Assembly (NCBI RefSeq): GCF_014193655.1 | Contig: NZ_JACHZQ010000001.1 | Span: 1,922,001 to 1,986,000, forward strand | DNA from: Rhizobium sp. BK313 | Lineage (GTDB): Bacteria; Pseudomonadota; Alphaproteobacteria; Rhizobiales; Rhizobiaceae | DNA: 64,000 bases | Direction: 5' to 3' | Part shown: positions 38,896 to 48,140 of the stretch, in pieces | Numbering within the stretch: the first letter of the stretch is position 1 | Layout of the letters: every line of letters starts with the position of its first letter | The notes under the pieces: model-generated | What the model saw: the letters and a program-made list of their open reading frames with translations, nothing else | What the model was told of the DNA's origin: nothing | The model's database searches: none | Made by a program: the position numbers and the translations under genes

Positions 38896-39882
38896 ATGAG
38901 ACACCATGCTTTCGGCCGCACGCCCTTTATCGTTACGGATGTCGGCTTCGGAGCCTGGCAGATCGGCGGCGCCTGGGGCGATGTTAGCGAGGCAGACGGC
39001 CGCGCTGCATTGAATGCCGCTCTTGACGCCGGCATGACCTTCATCGACACGGCTGACGTCTATGGCGACGGCCGCTCGGAAAAAATCATCGCCGATGTGC
39101 TGAAGGCGCGCGGCGGCACGCGTCCCATGGTCGCGACCAAGGCCGGCCGCCGACTGAACCCGCATGTCGCCGACGGCTACAACAAGGCCAATCTCGAAGG
39201 TTTTATCGACCGCAGCCTGAAAAACCTCGGAGTCGACAGCCTGGATCTGGTGCAACTGCATTGCCCGCCGACGGAGGTGCTCTACCGCCCGGAAGTCTTT
39301 GCTGGCCTCGACGAATTGCAGAAGGCCGGAAAGATCAAGGGATACGGTGTCAGTGTCTCGAATGTCGAGGAGGCATTGAAGGCGATTGAATATCCCGGCG
39401 TGCTCAGCATCCAGATCATCTACAACATCTTCCGCCAGCGTCCTGACCATCTGTTCTTCAAGGAGGCCAAGCGCAGACAAGTTGCGGTCATCGCGCGCGT
39501 GCCGCTCGCTTCCGGCCTGCTTTCCGGCAAGATCACCCGCGACACTCAGTTCGCCAGCGACGATCATCGCAACTTCAACCGCCACGGCGAAGCCTTCGAT
39601 GTCGGCGAGACCTTTGCCGGCGTGCCCTTCGACGTCGGCCTGCAGGCGGTCGAAGAAGTCCGCAAGCTGGTCCCCGCAGGCGCCAGCATGGCGGCCTTCG
39701 CGCTGCGCTGGATCCTGATGAATGAAGCGGTCACGGTCGTCATCCCCGGCGCCCGCAATGCCGAGCAGGCCAAGGCCAATGCCGCCGCCGCCGACCTCGC
39801 GCCACTTTCGGTCGATGTCATGTCGGCAACGCGCGAGATCTACGAGCGCCTGATCGCCCCGCACGTTCATCATCGCTGGTAA
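38896..39882 (+). CDS. Aldo/keto reductase
   Basis: A 328-residue NADPH-dependent oxidoreductase of the aldo/keto reductase superfamily. The catalytic tetrad is readable: D51 and Y56 in FIDTADVYG, K82 in VATKAG and H122 in LVQLHC. The C-terminal cofactor site is VTVVIPGARN. Substrate cannot be assigned; the sequence is close in style to the L-galactose dehydrogenase/general stress group. Preceded by GGAG, divergent from the YhaO gene. Confidence 0.93.
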   Translation: MRHHAFGRTPFIVTDVGFGAWQIGGAWGDVSEADGRAALNAALDAGMTFIDTADVYGDGRSEKIIADVLKARGGTRPMVATKAGRRLNPHVADGYNKANLEGFIDRSLKNLGVDSLDLVQLHCPPTEVLYRPEVFAGLDELQKAGKIKGYGVSVSNVEEALKAIEYPGVLSIQIIYNIFRQRPDHLFFKEAKRRQVAVIARVPLASGLLSGKITRDTQFASDDHRNFNRHGEAFDVGETFAGVPFDVGLQAVEEVRKLVPAGASMAAFALRWILMNEAVTVVIPGARNAEQAKANAAAADLAPLSVDVMSATREIYERLIAPHVHHRW

Positions 39883-40013
39883 CGGCACGAGTTTCTCGGA
39901 AAACAGGTGGCCGGGCACGGACCCGGCCATGATTTGTCAGGCCTCGGCCGGCACTCGAAAACTACGCGCGGCAGCTGTCTGTCTCGAACGCAGAATCCAG
40001 GGAGGAAAATTCA

Positions 40014-40751
40014 ATGAAAGTGGCTCTCGTAACCGGCGCATCGCGCGGACTTGGAGCAGTTATCGCGCGGGAACTCGCGGAGGCGGGTTGGGCGGTGGCT
40101 GTCAACTATGCGAACGATACCCGCGGAGCGGATGCGGTGGTCGACGCGATCCGGCAGCGGGGCGGCCAAGCCTATGCGGCAAAATTCAGCGTCATTGACA
40201 AACCTCAGCTTACCGACGGCCTTAATGCAATCCGGGAGGCACTAGGGCCCGTAGACCTGATCGTAAACAATGCGACAGGGCCGCAGCCGGAAATGCCGCT
40301 GATGGAGCAATCCTGGCAGACCCATCTCGACCAGCTTCAGTTCTTCGTCAAAGCGCCGCTTGAGCTGCTTCAAGCCGTGCTGCCGGACTGGCGCGCGCGC
40401 AAGTCAGGGCGCGTCATCAACATCGGCTCGGAAGTCGCAGAACTCGGCAATCCCTATTTCGGAAACTATGCGTCGGCAAAAGGCGCCATGCTTTCCATGA
40501 CTCGTTCCTGGGCCCGAGAACTTGCGCCGGAGGGAATCACGGTCAATCTCATAGCTCCCGGCTGGATTCCCGTCGAACGTCACGCAGGGGCGTCACAGCA
40601 GTCGATCGATGGCTATCTCGCTCAAACGCCGCTTAGACATTTCGGAACACCGGAGGATGTCGCCCACATGGTGGCATTCCTCGCCTCGAGCAAAGCAGAC
40701 TTCCTCACAGGTCAGAAATTTGCGGTCAACGGAGGGCGGACGCTTCTTTGA
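40014..40751 (+). CDS. FabG-like short-chain dehydrogenase
   Basis: A 245-residue classical short-chain dehydrogenase: TGASRGLG at residues 7-14, NNATG for the structural motif, YASAK for the catalytic Tyr/Lys, and a C-terminal TGQKFAVNGG. GGGAGGAAAA upstream is a strong ribosome-binding site. It is a single gene between the aldo/keto reductase and hupB; the substrate is unknown and a fatty-acid-synthesis role is not implied. Confidence 0.92.
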   Translation: MKVALVTGASRGLGAVIARELAEAGWAVAVNYANDTRGADAVVDAIRQRGGQAYAAKFSVIDKPQLTDGLNAIREALGPVDLIVNNATGPQPEMPLMEQSWQTHLDQLQFFVKAPLELLQAVLPDWRARKSGRVINIGSEVAELGNPYFGNYASAKGAMLSMTRSWARELAPEGITVNLIAPGWIPVERHAGASQQSIDGYLAQTPLRHFGTPEDVAHMVAFLASSKADFLTGQKFAVNGGRTLL

Positions 40752-40813
40752 TCGCCATATGAATTCGATACGGAACTGAACTTCAGGGCTGCGTGGCGAT
40801 ACCACCGCCTGCC

Positions 40814-40848
40814 AACAAAAAGGGGGTTCGAAATGCTTCGAACCCCCT
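40814..40848 (-). terminator. Rho-independent terminator of hupB
   Basis: A perfect 12-bp stem (arms 40821-40832 and 40837-40848, loop ATGC) is followed on the minus strand by TTTTTGTTGG. It lies 48 bases after the hupB stop. Confidence 0.85.
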
Positions 40849-40896
40849 ATATCCTCCACCATGGAGCAAAAGCCCCGATAGGCGGGTGAAAACGGA

Positions 40897-41172
40897 TCAG
40901 CCGTTGACAGCGTCCTTCAGGCCCTTGCCGGGCGTGAACTTCGGCACGTTGCGAGCCGCGATATCAACCTCAGCGCCGGTGGACGGGTTACGACCCTTCG
41001 TGGCTGCACGGTGAGAAACGGTGAAGCTGCCGAAACCTGCGAGACGAATGTCGCCGCCCTTCTTCAGTTCAGCCTGGACAGTATCGAAAACAGCATCAAC
41101 AGCGGAAGCAGCGTCAGCCTTCGTAATACCGGCTTTCTCGGCCACTGCGGACACGAGCTCATTCTTATTCAT
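40897..41172 (-). CDS. hupB: DNA-binding protein HU
   Basis: A 91-residue HU-family histone-like protein that bends and compacts DNA. Start MNKNELVSAVAEKAG and the DNA-binding arm segment GFGSFTVSHRAATKGRNPSTG are diagnostic. The ATG at 41172 follows a strong AGGGGTGG site; an in-frame longer reading has no support. It is encoded downstream of lon, as in most alphaproteobacteria, but the lon terminator makes it a separate unit. Confidence 0.97.
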   Translation of the reverse strand: MNKNELVSAVAEKAGITKADAASAVDAVFDTVQAELKKGGDIRLAGFGSFTVSHRAATKGRNPSTGAEVDIAARNVPKFTPGKGLKDAVNG

Positions 41173-41306
41173 GTTTCCACCCCTTTCTACTGGTATGAAA
41201 CGACTCATCTTGTAAGCGGGGCGCAGAATACGAATGCTCCAGCCCGCCGCAATCCCCAAAAGCCCTGCAAATCAAGGAAAAGCAAGCGCTGTCAAAAGCT
41301 TTTCAC

Positions 41307-41336
41307 AAAAAAAGACCGGCAAAAATGCCGGTCTTT
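41307..41336 (-). terminator. Rho-independent terminator of lon
   Basis: A 10-bp stem AAAGACCGGC/GCCGGTCTTT (41311-41320 and 41327-41336) with a 6-base loop and a run of seven T on the minus strand, 43 bases after the lon stop. Confidence 0.85.
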
Positions 41337-41379
41337 TCTGGTTTTATGTCAATTCGGCGTAAATGAGGCGAAGGCACGC

Positions 41380-43800
41380 TTAGTGTGCGATGGTTGCTCC
41401 GACATCGTCGACACCTTCAACCGTTGCGATCACGGGTGTTTCGACGGTGCCGTCCCACTCGATCGGCTCAGGCCTGCGGACCAGCGCATGCTTGATCACC
41501 TCGCCCATGCGGGATACCGGGATGATCTCCATGTTGTTCTTCACGTTGTCCGGAATCTCCGCCAGATCCTTGGCGTTTTCCTCCGGAATCAGCACCTTCT
41601 TGATGCCACCGCGAAGCGCTGCAAGCAGCTTTTCCTTCAGGCCGCCGATCGGCAGCACGCGGCCTCGCAGCGTGATTTCACCGGTCATGGCGACATCCTT
41701 GGAAACCGGGATGCCGGTCATGATCGAGACGATGGCGGTCGCCATGGCGACGCCGGCCGAGGGACCATCCTTCGGCGTCGCACCTTCCGGCACGTGCACG
41801 TGGATGTCGCTCTTGTCGAAGAGCGGCGGCTGGACGCCGAAATCGACGGCGCGCGAGCGGACGTAAGAGGCCGCCGCGGAAATCGATTCCTTCATGACTT
41901 CCTTCAGGTTGCCGGTAACCGTCATGCGGCCCTTGCCGGGCATCATCACGCCTTCGATCGTCAGCAGCTCGCCGCCAACTTCCGTCCATGCGAGACCGGT
42001 TACGACACCGACCTGATCGTCACGCTCGGCTTCGCCGTGGCGGAAGCGCGGAACGCCGAGATACTCGTCGATATTCGCCGCGGTAATCGCAACGGACTTG
42101 GTCTTGCCCTTGATGATCTCGGTGACCGCCTTGCGGGCGAGCTTCATCAATTCACGCTCGAAGTTACGGACACCAGCCTCGCGGGTGTACTGCTGGCTGA
42201 TCGCCATCAGGGCGTCGTCGCTGACCGAAAATTCATTCGGCTGCAGCGCATGTTCCTTGATGGCCTTCGGCAGCAGGTGCCGCTTGGCGATTTCGCGCTT
42301 TTCGTCTTCGGTGTAGCCGGCGATACGGATGATCTCCATGCGGTCCATCAGCGGCGCAGGGATATTCAGCGTGTTCGCCGTCGTGATGAACATCACGTCA
42401 GACAGATCGTATTCGACTTCCAGGTAATGATCCATGAAGGTCGAGTTCTGCGCCGGGTCCAGCACTTCCAGCAGGGCCGAAGACGGATCGCCGCGGAAAT
42501 CCATACCCATCTTGTCGACCTCGTCGAGCAGGAAGAGCGGATTGGACTTCTTGGCCTTCTTCATCGACTGGATGATCTTGCCGGGCATCGAGCCGATATA
42601 GGTGCGGCGGTGACCGCGGATTTCGGCTTCGTCACGAACGCCACCAAGAGCCATGCGGACGTACTCACGGCCGGTAGCCTTGGCGATCGACTGAGCGAGC
42701 GAGGTCTTGCCGACACCCGGAGGGCCAACGAGGCACAGGATCGGGCCCTTGATCTTGGTTGCGCGCGCCTGAACGGCCAGATACTCGACGATACGCTCCT
42801 TGACCTTGTCCAAACCGAAATGATCCGCTTCGAGGATCTTCTCGGCATTGTTCAAATCGGTTTTGATCTTCGACTTCTTGTGCCAGGGGATGCCCAGCAG
42901 CCAATCGAGATAGTTGCGTACGACGGTGGCTTCCGCCGACATCGGGCTCATCTGACGCAGCTTCTTCAGCTCCGCATCGGCCTTTTCCTTGGCTTCCTTG
43001 GACAGCTTGGTCTTGGAGATGCGCTCTTCCAGTTCGGCCATCTCGTCGCGGCCTTCTTCGCCGTCGCCAAGCTCCTTCTGGATCGCCTTCATCTGCTCAT
43101 TCAGATAGTATTCGCGCTGGGTCTTCTCCATCTGGCGCTTGACGCGCGAGCGGATACGCTTTTCGACCTGCAGAACCGAAATCTCGCCTTCCATGAAGCC
43201 GAGCGCCTTTTCCAGACGGCCCTTGACGCTGGTGGTTTCCAGCATCTCCTGCTTCTCGGTGATCTTGATCGACAGATGCGAAGCGACCGTATCGGCAAGC
43301 TTCGAATAATCATCGATCTGGCTGGCCGCACCAACCACTTCCGGCGAAATCTTCTTGTTGAGCTTTACATAGCTTTCGAATTCCGAAACGACCGAGCGGC
43401 TCAGCGCCTCCAGTTCGACCGGATCTTCATTCGGCTCATGCAGGATATGGCCGAGGGCTTCGTAAAAATCCTCGCGGCTCGTATAAGCGTCGATCTCTGC
43501 GCGTGCCCGACCTTCGACCAGCACCTTAACGGTACCGTCGGGGAGCTTCAGGAGCTGCAGCACATTGGCTACGGTGCCGACCCTGTGGATTGCATCCGGA
43601 GCGGGATCGTCATCACTGGCATTGATCTGGGTGACGAGCATAATCTGCTTGTCGGACCCCATGACCTCTTCCAGCGCGCGGATGGACTTCTCCCGTCCGA
43701 CGAACAGCGGCACGATCATGTGGGGGAAAACCACGATGTCGCGCAATGGCAATACCGGATAGGCAATGCTCTCATTTGCCGCAGACGTTTTCTTAGTCAT
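41380..43800 (-). CDS. lon: ATP-dependent protease Lon
   Basis: An 806-residue Lon: N-terminal substrate-binding domain (about 10-200), coiled coil to about 300, AAA+ module with Walker [10 protein letters not shown] (359-367) and Walker [10 protein letters not shown], and a serine-lysine protease domain with S681 in PKDGPSAG and K724. The start at 43800 is chosen because GGAAAGGAAATGAC precedes it, rather than an upstream in-frame ATG. It degrades misfolded and regulatory proteins in the cytoplasm. A heat-shock-type promoter candidate lies about 80 bases upstream. Confidence 0.98.
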   Translation of the reverse strand: MTKKTSAANESIAYPVLPLRDIVVFPHMIVPLFVGREKSIRALEEVMGSDKQIMLVTQINASDDDPAPDAIHRVGTVANVLQLLKLPDGTVKVLVEGRARAEIDAYTSREDFYEALGHILHEPNEDPVELEALSRSVVSEFESYVKLNKKISPEVVGAASQIDDYSKLADTVASHLSIKITEKQEMLETTSVKGRLEKALGFMEGEISVLQVEKRIRSRVKRQMEKTQREYYLNEQMKAIQKELGDGEEGRDEMAELEERISKTKLSKEAKEKADAELKKLRQMSPMSAEATVVRNYLDWLLGIPWHKKSKIKTDLNNAEKILEADHFGLDKVKERIVEYLAVQARATKIKGPILCLVGPPGVGKTSLAQSIAKATGREYVRMALGGVRDEAEIRGHRRTYIGSMPGKIIQSMKKAKKSNPLFLLDEVDKMGMDFRGDPSSALLEVLDPAQNSTFMDHYLEVEYDLSDVMFITTANTLNIPAPLMDRMEIIRIAGYTEDEKREIAKRHLLPKAIKEHALQPNEFSVSDDALMAISQQYTREAGVRNFERELMKLARKAVTEIIKGKTKSVAITAANIDEYLGVPRFRHGEAERDDQVGVVTGLAWTEVGGELLTIEGVMMPGKGRMTVTGNLKEVMKESISAAASYVRSRAVDFGVQPPLFDKSDIHVHVPEGATPKDGPSAGVAMATAIVSIMTGIPVSKDVAMTGEITLRGRVLPIGGLKEKLLAALRGGIKKVLIPEENAKDLAEIPDNVKNNMEIIPVSRMGEVIKHALVRRPEPIEWDGTVETPVIATVEGVDDVGATIAH

Positions 43801-43878
43801 GTCATTTCCTTTCCGTCGTCCCGTTCCCGGGCTCTCTGCCGGCTTGGGGGAATTAGCCGGCTCTCTCACTTGGGTTAG

Positions 43879-43907
43879 AAGTGGAGCTTCACATTATTTA
43901 TTTCAAG
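43879..43907 (-). promoter_or_regulatory. Candidate RpoH (heat-shock) promoter of lon
   Basis: CTTGAA at 43907-43902, 17 bases, then CCACTT at 43884-43879 on the minus strand, close to the alphaproteobacterial RpoH pattern (CTTGAA, 17-18 bases, CCATAT-like). Transcription would start about 70 bases before the lon ATG. Lon is a classic heat-shock gene. Confidence 0.45.
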
Positions 43908-44164
43908 TCGTGCAGGACGCGTCGCCAGACAACGAAACGCGCATTTCACGAGGAGGAACGCAACAACAAACACCGGACCCCGGCTACTCGAACACTGACG
44001 GCAACGCGGTACCCGGAGGACCAAAGCCGCACGCAAAAATCGATATCCGCCGAGGATTCCCGGAATCATGCCATCATGGCCGCGGCGGGCGCTCTTCACA
44101 ACCGGTTTAGTCGGCGTTCCAATAAGCTTATCCCGGACTTTATCAGGAAACTGTACGATTTTTC

Positions 44165-44196
44165 AAATAGAAAGGGGCCCGTCAACGACGAGCCCC
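44165..44196 (-). terminator. Terminator of clpX
   Basis: A 10-bp stem (arms 44174-44183 and 44187-44196, one G-U pair) with a 3-base loop, followed on the minus strand by TTTCTATTT. It lies 24 bases after the clpX stop. Confidence 0.75.
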
Positions 44197-44220
44197 AAAT
44201 TTAGGCCTTGAATCCGGCGA

Positions 44221-45498
44221 TCAGGCGGTAGCGTTGGCCTTTTCTTCCTGCCGATCGGCATAGATGTAGAGCGGTCGGGCGGAGCCGCGGACGACCTCTT
44301 CGGAAATGACCACTTCGCGAACACCTTCCAGCGCCGGCAGATCGAACATGGTGTCGAGCAGGATCTTTTCCATGATCGAACGCAGGCCGCGGGCACCGGT
44401 CTTGCGCACGATCGCCCTGCGGGCGATTTCGCGCAACGCATCCTCGTGGAAGGTCAATTCGACGTCTTCCATCTCGAACAGGCGCTGATACTGCTTGACG
44501 AGCGCGTTCTTCGGCTCCGACAGGATTTGGATCAGCGCATCCTCATCCAGGTCTTCCAGCGTTGCCAGGACAGGCAGACGGCCGATGAATTCCGGGATCA
44601 GGCCGAACTTGACCAGGTCTTCCGGCTCCAGTTCGCGCAGCACTTCGCCAACGCGCCGGTCATCGGGAGCCTTGACAGCGGCACTGAAGCCGATCGAGGT
44701 CTTTTCGCCGCGGGCGGAGATGATCTTGTCGAGACCGGCAAAGGCGCCGCCGCAGATGAACAGGATGTTCGTCGTGTCGACCTGCAGGAATTCCTGCTGC
44801 GGATGCTTGCGGCCACCCTGGGGAGGAACCGAAGCGACAGTGCCTTCCATGATCTTCAACAGAGCCTGCTGCACGCCCTCGCCCGAAACGTCGCGGGTGA
44901 TCGACGGATTGTCCGACTTGCGCGAGATCTTGTCGACTTCATCGATGTAGACGATGCCGCGTTGGGCGCGTTCGACGTTGTAGTCGGCAGCCTGCAGCAG
45001 CTTCAGGATGATGTTTTCGACGTCTTCGCCAACATAGCCGGCTTCAGTCAGCGTCGTAGCGTCAGCCATGGTGAAAGGCACGTCGATGATACGGGCCAAC
45101 GTCTGTGCAAGATAGGTCTTGCCGCAGCCTGTCGGGCCGACGAGCATGATATTCGACTTCGCCAGTTCGACATCGCCGTTCTTGGACGCATGTGCCAGGC
45201 GCTTGTAGTGGTTATGAACAGCCACCGACAGGATCTTCTTCGCCTGTCTCTGACCGATGACATATTCGTCGAGAACCTTGATGATGTCCTGCGGTGTCGG
45301 CACGCCGTCGCGGGACTTGACCATCGAGGACTTGTTCTCCTCGCGGATGATGTCCATGCACAACTCGACGCATTCATCGCAGATGAAGACGGTCGGTCCG
45401 GCAATAAGCTTCCGGACTTCATGCTGGCTCTTGCCGCAGAATGAACAATACAGAGTATTCTTGGAGTCGCCGCCGTTGCTGCCGCTGACTTTGCTCAT
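44221..45498 (-). CDS. clpX: ATP-dependent Clp protease ATP-binding subunit ClpX
   Basis: A 425-residue AAA+ unfoldase. The N-terminal zinc-binding domain has C18, C21, C40 and C43; Walker A is GPTGCGKT and Walker [10 protein letters not shown]; the RRVGEVL region and sensor motifs follow. The start at 45498 (MSKVSGS) is preceded by GGAAGGA; a longer in-frame reading upstream lacks this. It recognises and unfolds substrates for ClpP, encoded 304 bases upstream on the same strand. Confidence 0.98.
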   Translation of the reverse strand: MSKVSGSNGGDSKNTLYCSFCGKSQHEVRKLIAGPTVFICDECVELCMDIIREENKSSMVKSRDGVPTPQDIIKVLDEYVIGQRQAKKILSVAVHNHYKRLAHASKNGDVELAKSNIMLVGPTGCGKTYLAQTLARIIDVPFTMADATTLTEAGYVGEDVENIILKLLQAADYNVERAQRGIVYIDEVDKISRKSDNPSITRDVSGEGVQQALLKIMEGTVASVPPQGGRKHPQQEFLQVDTTNILFICGGAFAGLDKIISARGEKTSIGFSAAVKAPDDRRVGEVLRELEPEDLVKFGLIPEFIGRLPVLATLEDLDEDALIQILSEPKNALVKQYQRLFEMEDVELTFHEDALREIARRAIVRKTGARGLRSIMEKILLDTMFDLPALEGVREVVISEEVVRGSARPLYIYADRQEEKANATA

Positions 45499-45802
45499 AT
45501 CATTTTCCTTCCAGCACGCCGCTGACTTCCAAATTGAAATCGCGGTCCACTCAATGCGCCCGCCGGACCTGCCCCTCATTTCATCAGCAGATCGCGGCGC
45601 TCTTCGGGGTACTGAACGTAGCCCTGACACCCATGCCCGGGCTGCGGTGGCAACGAATCCCCCTTCGAATGCCGAATGCTATGTCATAAAAACGCTACAT
45701 AGCATTAATGCTTACTATTACCGTGTTCTACATCACATTAAACCCCTATTCGATCACAAATGGGATAGAACTGTGGCGTAGAAGACACCGCCCGTGGATA
45801 AC
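45499..45802. other. Gap between clpP and clpX
   Basis: 304 bases, no gene. Holds the perfect inverted repeat described separately and presumably the clpX promoter, for which no clear boxes were found. Confidence 0.55.
45675..45706. repeat. Perfect 10-bp inverted repeat upstream of clpX
   Basis: AATGCTATGT at 45675-45684 and its exact complement ACATAGCATT at 45697-45706, separated by 12 bases. There is no T-run on either side, so it is more like an operator than a terminator. Confidence 0.6.
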
Positions 45803-46435
45803 TCAGGCGGCGGTTTCACCTTCCATTTCAGTACGAGACGTCAGCACTTTGTCGATCAGACCCCACTCCTTGGCCTCGTCGGAGGACATGAAATGGTCAC
45901 GATCGAGCGTCTGCTCGACCTCTTCGTAGGTGCGGCCGCAATGTTTGACGTAAACTTCGTTCAGGCGGCGCTTCATCTTGATGATGTCGCGGGCGTGACG
46001 CTCGATATCCGAAGCCTGTCCCTGGAAACCACCGGAAGGTTGGTGAACCATGATACGCGAATTCGGAGTGGCGAAGCGCATGTCCTTGTCGCCGGCAGCG
46101 AGCAGCAGCGAGCCCATCGATGCAGCCTGACCGATGCAAAGCGTCGACACGGCGGGCTTGATGAACTGCATGGTGTCGTAGATTGCCATGCCGGCGGTGA
46201 CGACGCCGCCAGGTGAATTGATATAGAGCGCGATCTCTTTCTTCGGGTTTTCCGCCTCGAGGAAGAGAAGCTGGGCGCACACTAGCGTCGCCATCTGATC
46301 TTCCACCGGGCCGGTCAGGAAGATGATGCGTTCCTTCAGCAGGCGAGAATAGATGTCGTAAGACCGTTCGCCCCGGTTGGTCTGCTCAACAACCATCGGC
46401 ACCAGAGCCATAGCTGTATCGACTGGATTTCTCAT
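45803..46435 (-). CDS. clpP: ATP-dependent Clp protease proteolytic subunit
   Basis: A 210-residue serine protease with the catalytic triad S106 (in QAASMGS), H131 (in IMVHQPSGG) and D180. The N-terminal [14 protein letters not shown] segment is typical. AAAGGAC lies 6 bases before the ATG. It forms the tetradecameric chamber fed by ClpX and ClpA. Confidence 0.98.
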   Translation of the reverse strand: MRNPVDTAMALVPMVVEQTNRGERSYDIYSRLLKERIIFLTGPVEDQMATLVCAQLLFLEAENPKKEIALYINSPGGVVTAGMAIYDTMQFIKPAVSTLCIGQAASMGSLLLAAGDKDMRFATPNSRIMVHQPSGGFQGQASDIERHARDIIKMKRRLNEVYVKHCGRTYEEVEQTLDRDHFMSSDEAKEWGLIDKVLTSRTEMEGETAA

Positions 46436-46845
46436 GTGCGTCCTTTACCAAGCTTGCCCCCGGCGGCGAAAACGCCGGGAATCGAATAAAAATCCTTTTA
46501 CCCTACATAGAGTGTCACTGCCCTGTACTTCAAGACGCGCGAAAGGATAACGTCAAAAAGGCTAATGGCTCAGCAGATGTTGAGGAAGCGTTTCTAACCG
46601 CTGATTTCCGGATGCCAATAGACCTGATGACCCGATGCGCGCGGTCCACCGCTTTTCCGAACTGCAGGGTGAAGGAAGGATGAAGCGCAGACGTTGTTGG
46701 TACAGCGCCAATTCCATGCGCAGGCAAAATTTACCACGCAACTTAAGGAACTCACCATCTTCTTCGGCGATGATGTGTCCATTGCAAGCGTTACCGTGTC
46801 CTTTGCGCCGACGAAGTCGCGCCGCGGTAGGGGAGAAACGCTATC
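46436..46845. other. Gap upstream of clpP and the diguanylate cyclase gene
   Basis: 410 bases with divergent genes on each side. It holds the clpP promoter candidate and, in the clpP leader (46455-46479), a 7-bp hairpin CCCGGCG/CGCCGGG. The right half shows nothing clear. Confidence 0.5.
46506..46534 (-). promoter_or_regulatory. Candidate promoter of clpP
   Basis: CTTGAA at 46534-46529, 17 bases, then TCTATG at 46511-46506 on the minus strand. It would fit the housekeeping consensus and, less well, RpoH. The start point would be about 65 bases before the clpP ATG. Confidence 0.4.
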
Positions 46846-48099
46846 GTGCTTAATATCACGACGGGACTAACCATCTGGTGTTCGGAAGCGATTACACTCG
46901 CTACCGTGCTTTTCTTTGCTTGGCGGCATGATCGCCAGACGCCTGCTTATCTGATGTGGGCGCTGGGCTTCACCGTCAGTGCCGTCGGATTCGCGCTTGT
47001 GGCAGCGCGCGGTATCATTCCGGATATCCTGTCGATCGAAATCGGCAATGGCATCGCTCTGCTCGGCGAAAGCGCCTGGATCGCCGGCTTTTGCTGCATG
47101 GACAAGCGCAAGCCGGAATGGTCGGCGCTGTTGCCGCCGGTCATCTGGTTTGCCGGCGTCGAGCTGCCGTGGATTCACGAGAGCTTCGCCAATCGCGTCA
47201 TCCTTTACGATCTCGCCGGCGCTGTCGGCGCCACGCTGCTGGCCTCGGCGGTTCGGCCGGCAGAGGGCAGGCGCGAGGCGGTGCGCGGCCAGCTGGGCTT
47301 CGTTTTCATGGCGCTCGCCTGCGTTTCTTTCGTTTCCGCCATCTCGATGACGCTCCTGCGACCAGGTCCCCAAGACGCGTTGATCTATCGCGGCTACACC
47401 GCCCTTGGCAGCGCGTTTTTGATCACCACGGCGATTGCGCTGAGCGGCCGACTGCTGATGGAGCGGTCTGAGCGGCGTTGGCGGGCGATCTCGATCACAG
47501 ATACGCTGACGGGCGTCCTGAACCGGCGCGGCTTGCAGGATTATTTCGAGCTTGTCGCCGGAAAGGCCACCAAAGACTCGCAGAAGATCGCCACGCTGCT
47601 GTTCGATCTCGATCACTTCAAGGCGATCAACGACCGTTATGGCCACCAGACGGGCGATATCGTGCTCGCCGAATTCGCCCGTATCGGACGTCAGTTCGTT
47701 CCCCGCAGCGGTGCGTTTGGCCGCATGGGTGGCGAGGAATTCACCGCCTTCATCCTCGTCGACGATCAAGCGGAGGCCGAGGCGATCGCCGAGACAATCC
47801 GCGCGGATTTCTGCCGGGTGCCGCTGCTTGCCGGCCGCTCCTTGGTGCCGGCGACCGTCAGCATCGGTCTGGCGATCATGCCGCGCGACACCGCCAACTG
47901 GGACCGGCTCGTCTCGGCCGCCGATCGGGCGCTCTATGCCGCCAAACGCGCCGGCCGCAACTGCACGATCGTCTTCAGCGAGACGGAGGCGGCAATGGCA
48001 ACGGACACGCCGCCCGATCCGAATGGTGGCGAGCTTGTGCCGACGCTCGATGATCAGATCCATGCGCTGCGCCGCCTCGGTACACTGTCGAGGATGTAA
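46846..48099 (+). CDS. Membrane-bound diguanylate cyclase (GGDEF)
   Basis: A 417-residue protein with about six N-terminal membrane segments (residues 5-200) and a GGDEF domain (about 215-375) with active-site motif GGEEF at 295-299 and FDLDHFKAIND for metal binding. It should make cyclic di-GMP from two GTP. The RxxD inhibitory site usual just before the active site is not present. GTG start at 46846 with GGGGAG about 10 bases upstream. About 40 residues of acidic, proline-containing tail follow the domain. Confidence 0.92.
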   Translation: MLNITTGLTIWCSEAITLATVLFFAWRHDRQTPAYLMWALGFTVSAVGFALVAARGIIPDILSIEIGNGIALLGESAWIAGFCCMDKRKPEWSALLPPVIWFAGVELPWIHESFANRVILYDLAGAVGATLLASAVRPAEGRREAVRGQLGFVFMALACVSFVSAISMTLLRPGPQDALIYRGYTALGSAFLITTAIALSGRLLMERSERRWRAISITDTLTGVLNRRGLQDYFELVAGKATKDSQKIATLLFDLDHFKAINDRYGHQTGDIVLAEFARIGRQFVPRSGAFGRMGGEEFTAFILVDDQAEAEAIAETIRADFCRVPLLAGRSLVPATVSIGLAIMPRDTANWDRLVSAADRALYAAKRAGRNCTIVFSETEAAMATDTPPDPNGGELVPTLDDQIHALRRLGTLSRM

Positions 48100-48140
48100 C
48101 GGTCTTTTCCCATCCGATTTATTCCGATAATCCTTTCGTC

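Larger units (their letters stand above)
43801..44220. other. Gap between clpX and lon
   Basis: 420 bases with no gene seen. It contains the clpX terminator at the clpX end and the heat-shock-like lon promoter candidate at the lon end. Confidence 0.6.

Noticed and set aside
40821..40848. Tail of a tRNA gene (GGTTCGAA motif)
   Set aside because: The 12-bp palindrome with T-run explains it as a terminator; no acceptor or anticodon arm is present.
41011..43878. 955-codon frame opposite lon
   Set aside because: Arg/His-rich shadow of lon and hupB with no domain; Lon is certain.
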